Assembly (NCBI RefSeq): GCF_009730915.1
Contig: NC_052490.1
Span: 32,860,625 to 32,924,624 of the forward strand
Length of the DNA stretch: 64,000 nt
DNA from: Dioscorea cayenensis subsp. rotundata
Lineage: Eukaryota > Streptophyta > Magnoliopsida > Dioscoreales > Dioscoreaceae
Direction of reading: 5' to 3'
A program made the position numbers and the translations under genes. Positions within the stretch are counted from its first letter, which is position 1. Every line of letters begins with the position of its first letter. Below are positions 22,909-33,314 of this stretch, piece after piece. The notes under the pieces are model-generated. The model ran no database searches. It had not been told where the DNA came from and worked only from the letters and a program-made list of their open reading frames with translations.

Positions 22909-25261
22909 ATGCGAGCCAAGCCCCTCCAGAAGCGGAAGCCCCAGGCTCGGAGGAGGCTCGCAGTCAAGGTCGACACCAAGAAGCCCAAAAAGCCACCCAC
23001 GGCCTTCTTCTACTTCCTGTAAGCTATCATCTGTTGTTATCTTGTGGTGATTCACTTTTAGCTTTTCCTTAAAAACTCGGTCTTGATTGGTCTTGCATAT
23101 GCTTGATGTAATGCTTCAGTGAAATATTTTTGGTTTGTTTGTCATTTGATTGGCACTCATGAAAGGAAGGCCACTAAAATTCAGATTTTGGTAATTGTGA
23201 TGATTTGATAAGCTTGCTTTTGACGATGGCTTAAAGGGTTTAATGATATCATAGCAGCCCTGAGGCAAAAATGACCATATTATGATTTGGTTGATGTTTG
23301 TTCCTATTTTCCAGTAGGTGTTGCGGATTCAGGAACAAACTTCAATTTTATGAGCTAAAGTTTGAATTTTTAATTGAGGTGGTTTATTTCCATAGATTGA
23401 AGTGTGATTGATTGTTGGATTATCTCCTATATGTGTGCTATCCTTTCTTGTTAATATCTGTCGCTTTTCTATGTGTCAATGCATATTGCGGATGGTTGAT
23501 GCTCTGCCTTTTAGTTTACCCAGTCATTCATTATATGCAGGCAATGTTCCATTTTCCTACTGTTAGGCTTTATAATAGAACTTGTACTCTGTACTTCAAT
23601 TCCTTACATAATTTCTTGTTCCTCTTTTTTACTGCTGAACACATATTTTCTATACTTCTACTTCTTTTATTTGAACAAGTTTCTGACATTTTCTTTCTCA
23701 TGCACACTGACCAACACCTCTCTCCTGCTTTAAAGGGAAGATTTTCGGAAAACCTTCAAAGAAGAAAATCCAAATGTTAAATCAATGCGTGAGGTATTGT
23801 TTATCCCTATGTGATATCATCCCTAGTTTATGTTCCTTGGTATGTAACCTCTGCCACATTGGTCTTCCAGATTGGTAAAGCATGTGGGGAGAAGTGGAAA
23901 ACAATGCCATTTGGGGTTAGTTGTCTTCTTCTTTTATTTGAGACAGAAGGAAACTCTATAATTTTGCTGTACTTCTTAATTCTTTTCATTTTTTGTGTGA
24001 TGCATATCTTTGGTTTGTGTGTGTTTGTAATTTCGTATGTGTATTATAATTGTATATGGCTCACTTAAAAACCTCATTAGTTGTTGTTTATATATAATTC
24101 TTTAGAGACCGGAAAGAATTTTTTTTTGACACTAGGCGATAAGAACCTCCATTTAAGATTTAAAGTTAGGAACGTGCACCGATGTAGAGCGCATCCGCAA
24201 GCTCAACAACACCGTGCTTACACCTTGCATAGGTTTTCGAACTCAGGTTTCCCCCAAAACGAGAATCTTACACAACGGACCGGTACTAATGGGGCAAGAG
24301 GCCATTGGTACTGGAGAGAAATTTTGACTAAAAAAGTTTGTTAAATTGGCTAGGCAATAAAAATTGAGTTTTTTCTTTTTTTTGTTATGTTGATTTTGCA
24401 TTGTATTGCTGTAGGATTTATGATGTGCCAAATCTCTATATGTTAGTTATAATGAAGACACTTTTATGAGTTGCATCACCTGAATCCCCAGAGTCAAAAA
24501 TTAAATGAATAGACAGATGACTACTTCTATGCAATATTTGCTAATATGAATAATGGTTAGTGATTGATAACTGTTTGGTGTGATTCCAAGTCTAATATGC
24601 ACTTACACGGCTTTGCATTAATTTAGTTTGTCATGTGGCTAGGCTGAGCTCTTGTTAACTACCACATCAAAATCTGATGGCATGATACTCCAAAACCAGT
24701 ATAATTTAGGATTACTGAGTTCTGATCATGATTAAGTCCTTTTCCACCTGTGGAGAGAATATAAACTTACATTATATTATTGTGCAAACGGGGATTGAAA
24801 CAAGACTGACTTAATATTTGTCATCCAAAATATTGACGCATGATTTACTTTGCTCCACGAGGACAAGGCTTAACTCTATAGGCTCCCACACCTTGCAAAT
24901 CGTTGAATATACTGTATGTTTCTGGGAATGGCTTGAATCCTAAAATAATGTGATAAAAATGAAACAAGAAAGAGTGATGCGATTGCAAGGAATGTTTTTG
25001 TACCTTGTTGAAAATGTTTTATCTTTTTCCTTCATTTATAGGAGAAAGTCAAATACTATGATATTGCTACCGAGAAAAGAGCTGAATTTGAAAAGGCTAT
25101 GGCTGAATTTATCAGGAGAAAGGTACCTAATTTTCATCTTGGAATCATCCCTTCGTTCTATATTTATTTATCTAGTTATTTTCAGTTTCTCATTTGACTC
25201 TATTGTTTTGTTCAAGGAAAATGGAGAGGAGTCTGAGGAATCAGAGGATGAATATAAGTGA
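22909..25261 (+). CDS. small HMG-box (HMGB-type) protein
   Basis: A DNA-bending chromatin protein with one HMG box. Five exons: 22909-23018, 23736-23793, 23871-23915, 25042-25122 and 25217-25261, giving 112 residues. Residues 1-23 are strongly basic (MRAKPLQKRKPQARRRL). The HMG box spans about 24-98: KKPKKPPTAFFYFLEDFRK, then NPNVKSMREIGKACGEKWK, then EKVKYYDIATEKRAEFEKAM. The tail is short and acidic (ENGEESEESEDEYK), as usual for plant HMGBs. The start at 22909 follows GCCGGCG and is the first ATG in this frame that reads into exon 1. It resembles the HMGB14-like plant branch more than the classical HMGB1-5 set, but exact orthology is not established. Intron 3 (23916-25041) contains a SINE. 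Confidence 0.9.
24117..24320 (-). mobile_element. SINE inserted in intron 3 of the HMG-box gene
   Basis: On the minus strand a tRNA-like head contains GAGTTCGAAAACC (box B-like, near 24243), followed by a GC-richer body that ends CTAGTGTC plus nine As at 24126-24118. The flanks TTTCTCTCCAGTA (5') and TTCTTTCCGGTC (3') look like a degraded target-site duplication. The base composition stands out from the AT-rich intron. Confidence 0.5.
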
Positions 25262-27478
25262 ATCAGAGTGTAGAAGTGGATTATGTACAAATTAAGCAAC
25301 AAATTGGTGCAGAAACTAATTTGATGTAGGCATAGTACCTTGTTTAATGCTGACTTTATTTTTTAATAAGAAAAAGTTTGATATAGGCATCACTTTTGTA
25401 CCTCTGGTTTGGTTTCTTCTGCTTTTCTGAATGCTTGTAATTTTTCAAAGACTCATTGTTAATTGTCAAGTATATATTCTGTGATAATTCATCTGTTGTC
25501 TCTCTTAGCAACAACTTATTATTATTATTATTTTTTTTTGGTTGAAAATTTAGAAGAATTACAGAGGTTTATTTTTCTTGAGTAAATTTCAGGCTGAGGT
25601 AATTCAATTGAAGCTAAAAATTTTAAATTCATTTTTTTTTAAAATTTCTCCATCCATACATCAATGCAAATTTGAAAATAAAAATGTGATGTATTATGTA
25701 TATATATATATATAGTCCGTAATAATTATTGAATATTAATTAAATGAATAAATAAATTTTATTAATTAATACTAAAATTATTAAATTTGTAAAAAACCTC
25801 AACTCCACGGTCTATAAAAATTTATAATTTCCTATTTTCACAGGGTACATATGTAAAAACAAAAAATGTACCTTTGACGAGAAGTGGGAAGTTACAGGGA
25901 CTTATATGCAAAAAGTAACATAGAAAACCCTTTGATCATCACTTCGTCTTGCTCCTCAGTCCTCTCAGCGATCCCGCGTTGCCTGCCTCTTCTCTCGTTC
26001 TCGCTCTTAGGGTTTCAATATCTCCGATCTCTTCTTGTAAGCCATTCCTACAATCTATCCTCTTCTTTCCCTTCTGATTTCTGTTTATTTATTTATTTTT
26101 TAGCGTTTTTTTCTGAGCAATTTTTATAGCAATGTCTTGTGATTTGTTGATTTCGTATAAATTGCAATTTTTCTGCGATTTGAAATTGTGCAATTGTTGC
26201 CATATCACTGCGGTTAATGCAATTACAGTCTATTTCTTTTCATTGATCTGTTTATTTTCAGTGATCTTTGATTATTTTCTGTGTAATATCTATTGAAGCA
26301 GTTCAATTTTCAATTTTTAGTTTATTAATTTAGTTATACTTTGGTTCTTAGAGCGCATGTTGTTTCAAAGAGATATTAGTTAGTGATGTTATATGAGGTC
26401 CTTGATTCTTCGAAATTAGAGTCTTGTTCTGTCTGTTATTTGCAATTTAATTAGGGATCTTGGGAATCCTCCAAATTCTGAAATTTTCTACAGTTTATTT
26501 GGAACATTTTGAAATTCTTTGAAAAAATATAAATGGAAATCCTGACTCGCATTGTCACCTGAATAAACTCCGTCCACCTGTGCCACAATTATCTGCAATC
26601 TCCTTATTAGGAAATGGGCAAGACAAATGTGGGAAGTAAAATGATGTTTAAAATGAAGTTATGATAATCACAAAGTTTAGGTTTCTAAAAGATGGAGCTC
26701 TTGGAGAAATTTTAGATCAAGCAAAACACCTGAATCTTAACACATGCTAGTTAGTCAGCCAAAGATTTCTTTTTTGTTCTCTTTTGTAGTTAAAATCTTT
26801 GATTCAATTCCTCTGGGCTTATGTATGCTGTTTATGTGGTGTCTTGATCTGCAAGTGCATTAACACAAAACTTTGTAAAAGCAGTAGTCTTTACATCATG
26901 TCATTTAACGAGGAAATGAGTTGTGGTGGAATGGACAAGAGGATCATTTACTACATGAAAAGATGGAGGAGGATTTAATTCATGCCCTTCATGCAAATAA
27001 TGAAAAGTTGCATGATTCTGTTGTTCAGATGCACACCATATATATACTACTCCAAGGACCAGATGTTAGTCTTAGAACTCACTTTATAACTATCCCTCTA
27101 CCTGGCAATGAGCTTTTGTATAGAACTTGTTTCTTTTTCTTCTTCCATAAAGATATATATCAAGACATGAAGCTCATAGATATGGCTTGTGGCTACCCAC
27201 AAATTGAGATTATGGTGGAACATAGTCGAAGTCCATTTTTGAGTTTGATAGAGAAAACACGTGATAAAGGCATCCTTAATCTTATTTATAAATTTCTCTT
27301 GCTATAGTCTCCTGTTTTTAATGTAATTAACCCACTGGCATACAAGTAACAGTCTCTGAGATCAAGTTCAGCTCATCTGATGGCCATCCTTTTTCTTTCT
27401 AAATTTTAAACAGACACAAGTCACTCAGGCTGTTAAAGACTTGAAGTTGACCACAAGCTGTTGTCCATATAAGCATTG
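25262..27478. other. intergenic plus 5' UTR of the SAM-domain gene
   Basis: From 25262 to about 25880 is AT-rich spacer. About 25940-26036 looks like a 5' UTR (pyrimidine-rich, TTAGGGTTTC) ending in the donor CTT|GTAAGCC. A plausible acceptor is at 27412-27413 (TTAAACAG), which would make a 5' UTR intron of about 1.4 kb. An open frame within that intron (about 26921-27307) shows no family resemblance and no ATG at its head. Confidence 0.4.
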
Positions 27479-28201
27479 ATGGATGTTGCACCCTCTTCTG
27501 TCTTAACTGATACTCCAAACTTGTTCACCGATCATGAACCAGCAGATGAGGGGGATGATTGGGTGGTAGTTAAAAAGCAAAGGATCATTTTTCTGGTTCC
27601 TCCACCATCACCATCTGTACTTCCTCGGTCTATTCCAGAAAACAGCCACCAAATAGATATTTTAAAGAAGAGAAGGCGTCGCAGAAGCTCTGGCAAGAAG
27701 CACAAAACACCCACTGAAGAAGTTCTGAAGGATGACACTCAAATGGAACATGAAGTCCACAACTCTACCGTAGTTCAGCTTAAAGACAAGCCTGAAGTTC
27801 ATGAATCTCATCAGATCCCTGTGGCAAATGTTTTACCTGCCCCAACCGGTGCTATGGAAAATAGCAATGTCCATCACAAAAGCAGGAAATTAAGACTCAG
27901 GAGTGCTTGTAGATCGACAATTGGCGCAGCCAATGTTGTGAACATTCGAGTGCGAGCATCAAACTTCGAGAAGAAGATCAGGAGACTTGGTGGCCTAAGA
28001 AAGTGGTTGGTCTCTCAGGGGCTTACTAGATTTTCAACAGTTTTTGACAGGGAAAAGTTCAGTTTGTATCAATTAGTCACTCTTACAATGAGCAAACTCA
28101 AAGATGTTGGTGTAGATGCTGTTGGACCAAGGAGAAAGTTAATTCATGCCATTGACTCTCTCTGTCAACCTTACTTCATCAAGCCCTTACAAGTGAGATG
28201 A
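27479..28201 (+). CDS. SAM-domain protein
   Basis: A single coding exon of 240 residues with a C-terminal sterile alpha motif, a helical domain used for protein-protein or RNA contacts. The N-terminal part is low-complexity: an acidic segment EPADEGDDWVVVKKQR (about 20-35), a Pro-rich stretch, and a basic cluster KKRRRRRSSGKKHK (about 63-76) that could be a nuclear localisation signal. The SAM domain is at about 169-229: LRKWLVSQGLTRFSTVFDRE, then LYQLVTLTMSKLKDVGVDA, then GPRRKLIHAIDSL, matching the family pattern of WL, F, L-LT, DL-LG and G-R-KI. The ATG at 27479 is the first in frame. No catalytic residues are expected. The specific role is unknown; nuclear location is an inference from the basic cluster. 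Confidence 0.82.
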   Translation: MDVAPSSVLTDTPNLFTDHEPADEGDDWVVVKKQRIIFLVPPPSPSVLPRSIPENSHQIDILKKRRRRRSSGKKHKTPTEEVLKDDTQMEHEVHNSTVVQLKDKPEVHESHQIPVANVLPAPTGAMENSNVHHKSRKLRLRSACRSTIGAANVVNIRVRASNFEKKIRRLGGLRKWLVSQGLTRFSTVFDREKFSLYQLVTLTMSKLKDVGVDAVGPRRKLIHAIDSLCQPYFIKPLQVR

Positions 28202-29156
28202 TTGTGGCATTCATGCATTCTGAGCTTGTATATGTTTGCTTTGTTTGAACATAAATGAAATGTACAAAGTGGTAGATTTGATATTGAAACTTGCATTTGT
28301 ATGGCTGTAAAAGTTGATAGTTGTGTATGTACATTCATAAAATCTTAATGTTTTTGGGCCAAAATATGGAAACATATTTAAATGGTGTGTAGAAATATAC
28401 ACAGAAAATATCATAATTTCTCTTTGAGAAATAAATAAGCATTTGACATTGTGTACTGTAGTAATTTATTAAGTGAATTAATGGATGCTTGACAATTGGA
28501 AATTGAATAATATAAAGTAGAAGAATATGTAATAATATAAGAAAAAGAGGCAACCACATTCTCTTTGTTTTCCTTTATATCTACTTGAATTAAGTAAAGC
28601 TCTCCACTGCCATCATATTCTCTTGATAAATGTCTTCATCATCCACCACACCACAATTTGTCAGTAATGTGCACAATCCCATTTTGCTTTGTCTTCCTCA
28701 TGTAGATGTAGCCCACAAAATGGTACTCTCAAAACTTAGAAAAGTAAGAAAAAAACATATTTATTTATTTATTTATTTAATGATGTGTCTCAATCTTTGA
28801 TTTTAAGAGTTGGAATTTTGAATGTTGTGAGAATTGAAATTGAAGAAAAAAACAACCAATAATGATACTAAAATTATAATCCAAAGAAGAAAAACAAGAA
28901 CAAATATTTATAAAATTTGAATCCTGCTGAAATTTAAATTTTAAATACATCATTGATGAGCAATGAGAATATATTTATTTATATATATAAAATGGACAAT
29001 ACTTTTTTAAAGGATGTGATGTGATGTGCAAACAATATGTTTGAGACATTAGACTTAAAAATGATCTTTGAAGGAAAGCAACAATTAATATTGTTCAGAT
29101 AAACACAGAAAGAATAATAAAGACATCATGAAATTAAAGCTTTGTTAATTATCATG
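28202..29156. other. AT-rich spacer between convergent genes
   Basis: Apart from the likely 3' UTR of the SAM-domain gene (to about 28340), I see only AT-rich sequence with short ATTT repeats near 28760. No gene or RNA is supported. Confidence 0.45.
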
Positions 29157-29316
29157 ATTCTCTCCTTCATGAAAACAAAAACAAGAAAACTTATTCACAT
29201 ATTTCTTGAGAGAAAGAGAGAAAACATAATTAAAAATACTTTTATTCTCTCCTTCATGAAAACAAAAACAAGAAACTTATTCACATAAGTCTTGAGAGAA
29301 AGAGAAACAGCATAAT
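29157..29316. repeat. tandem duplication, period 87
   Basis: A block beginning ATTCTCTCCTTCATGAAAAC occurs at 29157-29230 and again at 29244-29316 with a few differences. It lies just downstream of the stop codon of the minus-strand small gene, so it is probably within its 3' UTR. Confidence 0.85.
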
Positions 29317-29324
29317 GACAAACA

Positions 29325-29753
29325 CTAACAAGCCTTAACTTGGCACTCAAACTCACCAAAGCTCCTTCTCAAAGAACATGATGATGATGATGAAGATGAA
29401 GATGAAGATGATGAAGTAGAAGATGAAGAAGAAGGATTTGGAGCTGGTTCTTTCCAGGATCCATCATCAAAGTTCTTGGAATAACTCACAGCATCATATC
29501 CAAAAGTAAGAGGTTTGGATGAGTAGAAGCTTTTGCCATCTTTGAGAAGCCTCTTGAGAGCTTCTCTCCAGCTCCTGCCCCTGCTGCCATTGTTGGAAGC
29601 TTGATCATTCCGGAGAAGATGGAACTTTGTGAGCTGTTGTTGTTTGCTTGATGGAAACCATGATGGTGAGCCCATGCAGGCATACAAGGATGATTGGCGC
29701 TGTGGGAATGAATCCTTTTCCATTTTCATTTTCATTTTCATTTTCATTTTCAT
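29325..29753 (-). CDS. small plant-specific Ser-rich protein, uncharacterised
   Basis: A single-exon ORF of 142 codons. The core [17 protein letters not shown] followed by [19 protein letters not shown] (about residues 61-97) matches a family of small uncharacterised plant proteins (At1g35210/At1g72240 type, from memory). A poly-Ser tract of about 20 residues, encoded mainly by a TCA/TCT trinucleotide repeat, follows at about 108-127. The C-terminus is [12 protein letters not shown]. The N-terminus is unusual: five ATGAAA units precede ATGGAA, giving six in-frame start codons spaced six bases apart (29753-29721). Without those repeats the protein would be 132 residues, starting [10 protein letters not shown]. 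There is no signal peptide and no catalytic domain. Function is unknown. Confidence 0.8.
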   Translation of the reverse strand: MKMKMKMKMKMEKDSFPQRQSSLYACMGSPSWFPSSKQQQLTKFHLLRNDQASNNGSRGRSWREALKRLLKDGKSFYSSKPLTFGYDAVSYSKNFDDGSWKEPAPNPSSSSSTSSSSSSSSSSSSCSLRRSFGEFECQVKAC

Positions 29754-31966
29754 TTGCTAAGGAAAACAAGTTATTGGTTTGGAATTGGATCTAGGCAGTA
29801 GTACTTCTTGGCTTTGTATGGATGTTTCTTTGTGTTCTCTTTTATAAGAGAGGATTACTTCATTGGACAGTGATGAGAATTTTATGTTTTTATTTATTTT
29901 ATTTAAAATAAAACTTTTAAATATTAATGTTTCTTTGTGTTCTCTTGTGTCTTTTTAATATTAGGGTTTTTATTTATATTTAATATTTTATTTTATTTTT
30001 AATAAAATAAAATAAATCATAATTTATTGGAAGCTAAATTTTAACTGAAATAAGTGTGTATATATATTATGTAGTTTATTTTATGTTAGATGTTTTTATG
30101 TAAAATCTTTTTGGGTTTATTAAAAAGAGAATGAGATTTTAACTTTGTTTTATTACATGTTGAGTGAAAATGAGAAATGACCATGTGTGTGGAATTCTTC
30201 AACTTTTTTTATTTTAAAAAAAAAAATTCTCCATTAACCATATTGACTAAAAAATAAGAGATATTAATAATAACAATAATAATAATAGTAATAGTAAGAG
30301 TGATGAAGATGTTTATTATTGCAGAGCAGAGTGTGTAGTGTAGACAAATAAAGACGAAGGGCATGTATGACACATGTCAGACTCTAATTGGTCACTTTGG
30401 ATTTTTGAAGGACTTTCCTCTTCAAAGTTCAAACTCTACTTTAGTTATTTTTGAGCTCATGAGCTGGTTTGCCATGTGCTTTCCGTACATGTTTAAGTGT
30501 TTGGAATGGTTGCACTTGCACCAACTTCAATGACCTTTTTTTTTTTTGTGTACCTTTTCGGGTCGGGTTCAATCTACAAGCCCGTTTTAGGATAAATTAT
30601 AATATTCTTGATTTTAACAAAGCTCTAATAAGTAATAACTAAAGTAGATACAAATATTTATTTTATTTTACTTCATCAGGGTGAGTTTCCAGAGATAAAA
30701 GATAAGTTTAATAGCCAACACTTGTTTAGTAGAGTGATAAATAGAAAAATCATTTTAAATCTTACATCATACTAATATTTATAATGTGTTTTTATTAAAA
30801 ATATAAGTATTTTTATTTTGTGGTAACATGAAAAAAATGATAAGTGTTGTTTGCCAATAAATAACTATATTGCATACAGATAAATTCTCTATCACACAAT
30901 TCTGAAGAGAAAGTAGAGTGCTCCTCATACAAACTTTTCAGGCTTTCATATTGAATTTTGCGTATTGCTAGTTAAAGAATTTGAACTCAAAACCTCTCAA
31001 ATCTTATGAAAAATAGATACCGTTAAACCACGTCCCTAGCACTTATGTTTTTTTGTAGTGATGATTGAAAACACTAGCATGAATAATTTATTTTTAAAAA
31101 TAAAATAAAATAAAATAAATCAGGTCAGGTTAAGGGTTGGGTTCATGGGTCCATTGCAAGGGCTACTTGAGAGCCAAATTGGGACCCAAATTTGTCTGAA
31201 TTGATGCAGAAGCATGTGACTTGTGAGTGTCAGAAAATAAGAGAAATAGTGGAGGGCCAATCCTCTACTCTGCAAACTAGTCTCTCTTATTAATTCCTAG
31301 TGAAATATGAGGCATCCCATGCCATCACTGTCATTCTCTGTTTCTATGAATGAATGGAGCATTATTATGAAGAGCAGGTACATTGGTTTTCTTTTTTTAC
31401 TCACCAAATAAGTAAATATTTTTGTCAACTTTGGGATTAATTGTCAATGAATTTTATTTGATTCGCGGAGGAGTCTTTTAAATTAAATTAAATTAAATCC
31501 AGTTCATAATATCTACACATGAAATTGAGACTGCATGAGAGTACATACACTTCATAAACCACCTCTGTGCATATATAATGATAACAGATTTTTTTTTAAA
31601 TAGTATTTTAATTATTTGTTTGACATTTCAAGACAACTATTTTGCTTTATTTAAAATAATAATAATAATAATAATAATAAAAAGATAAGAAGCAAGAGAT
31701 GGCTTTATAGAGCCCAATGAAATGAATATGAATGAAGGGGCATGATTTGGGCTAGACAAGCGTGTTGGAACGCTGAATGATGATGAATGATCAATCATGT
31801 CCGGCGCTCAACGCGCGCACGGTCGGCCAAAATATGAAGCAGATCCGGTGTGCAACCGAGTCCCAACGCGCGCGCAACGCACCGCTTTTCTTGCGTCTTC
31901 TCTCCCCGTGCATAACACCATATGCTTACTTATTTTTATATATATATATTTTATAAAGAATTTACA
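29754..31966. other. intergenic, AT-rich
   Basis: No gene seen. Minor contents are a GC-rich patch with repeated CGCGCG at about 31800-31905, poly-T runs near 30538, and an (ATA)n run near 31655-31680. Confidence 0.45.
30900..31045 (-). mobile_element. SINE-like remnant
   Basis: On the minus strand TAGGGACGTGGT (31038-31027) resembles box A, and GAGTTCAAATTC (30988-30977) resembles box B at a tRNA-like distance. The 3' boundary is unclear and no target-site duplication was seen. Confidence 0.3.
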
Positions 31967-31967
31967 T

Positions 31968-32185
31968 CCCCTATGGATGTTCATAGATAAGAAATCTATA
32001 GACGTCCAATTATCAGTCATTGGATCATGATCCAACGGATGACATTGATAAACACTATCACTGTTCATTATACTGTTCTGAAGAAACTGTAGTATCTACT
32101 GTTCATCAATGTTAGCCGTTGGATCGAGATCCAACGGCTGATAATAGACATCCATAGATTTCTTATCTATGGACGTCCATAGAGG
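31968..32185. mobile_element. MITE with very long terminal inverted repeats
   Basis: The left end (CCTATGGATGTTCATAGATA...) and the reverse complement of the right end (CCTCTATGGACGTCCATAGA...) match over about 100 bases with scattered differences. Each arm contains a shorter palindrome of the form CCAACGG/CCGTTGGATC. The whole element is about 218 bp and folds into a near-complete hairpin. It has no coding capacity. Target-site duplication is not obvious. Confidence 0.75.
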
Positions 32186-33314
32186 ATTGACCCTTTTTTA
32201 TAAATATTGATAAATTATATATCACTCCTGTCACACAAGCTCTCGTGCAAACTAAAATTTGAACATGTCTTCTTAACATAACACGAGCTTAACACGAGCT
32301 TATGATATTAATAGATCAAATGATCATTGATTTATATATATCTATATATATCCAGAATTGCAAAGAAAGTGGTTTTTTTTTTAAATCCATATTTATTTAA
32401 AAAAATAACCAAAATTTTTTTGGAATTTTGGATATTTGAACTAATAAAAGTTGACTTATTGATAATCTAAAATGAAAATTTTATTACGGTGTGATTGTTT
32501 CAGTGGGAGGACATAGAAAAGGTTGGGATTTGTTACATTTATTTTTAAAAAAAAAATAAATAAATCATAATAATTTTATTAAACTAATAAGAGAGCAAAT
32601 ACAAGCACCGTGATAAACCATCCCACCAATGAAAAAAAATAGAATTTTTTTTTAAAAAAAAATATAAAACTCCAAGTGATGACAACTAAAGTAGTCTACA
32701 ATCTGGCGTGATTAATAGCTAACTTTTGTTGTTGTTGTTGTTGTTATTGTTGTAATTTATAAAAAACCAAAATGAGTATTAGCTTTTGGAAACATCCTCC
32801 ATAGTAAAGGGAAACATGACCTCAAATCATTACACAAGACTCACAAATATGGAGGACGATGATGAGCGTCTAAATTGTTTATTTAATTATTTATTTAATT
32901 ATTTATTCTGTCCACCATCTTGTTTTGCTAAATAAATTACTCAATAATCCAAAAGAGAATGATAAGAACAGGCACATAGCATTAGATATTAGTAATTTAA
33001 GAAGAACAAATGGCAAGCCAAGTCAAACATATTAGCATTAGAAATTTATATTGGCAGAACATCAAAATTACACAGATTATAATTAGAGATACACTAGAGA
33101 CTCACATGTTCTTCCTGTCGATTTCTGATTATTTATATGCATAAAAAAACCAAAGACATGCTGCTTCATTTCATCATTATAATCAGGCATTTTTACTGAA
33201 ATAGTGAGTTGTCATACCATAACATCAAGGGATGCTTCAACTCCCGGTTCAAACGGTTGTCGATGAATTGGAAGCTCTTCTCAGCTTGTACATTAGTATG
33301 GAGATGTCAAATGG
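32186..33314. other. AT-rich spacer before the TOM1-like gene 3' end
   Basis: Short AT-rich repeats, including (GTT)n near 32728 and ATTTATTTA blocks near 32880. Sequence from about 33160 to 33314 probably includes the 3' UTR of the minus-strand gene that follows. Confidence 0.4.

Noticed and set aside
26921-27307. Plus-strand ORF upstream of the SAM-domain gene
   Set aside because: Begins without ATG, no family, and probably lies in the 5' UTR intron.
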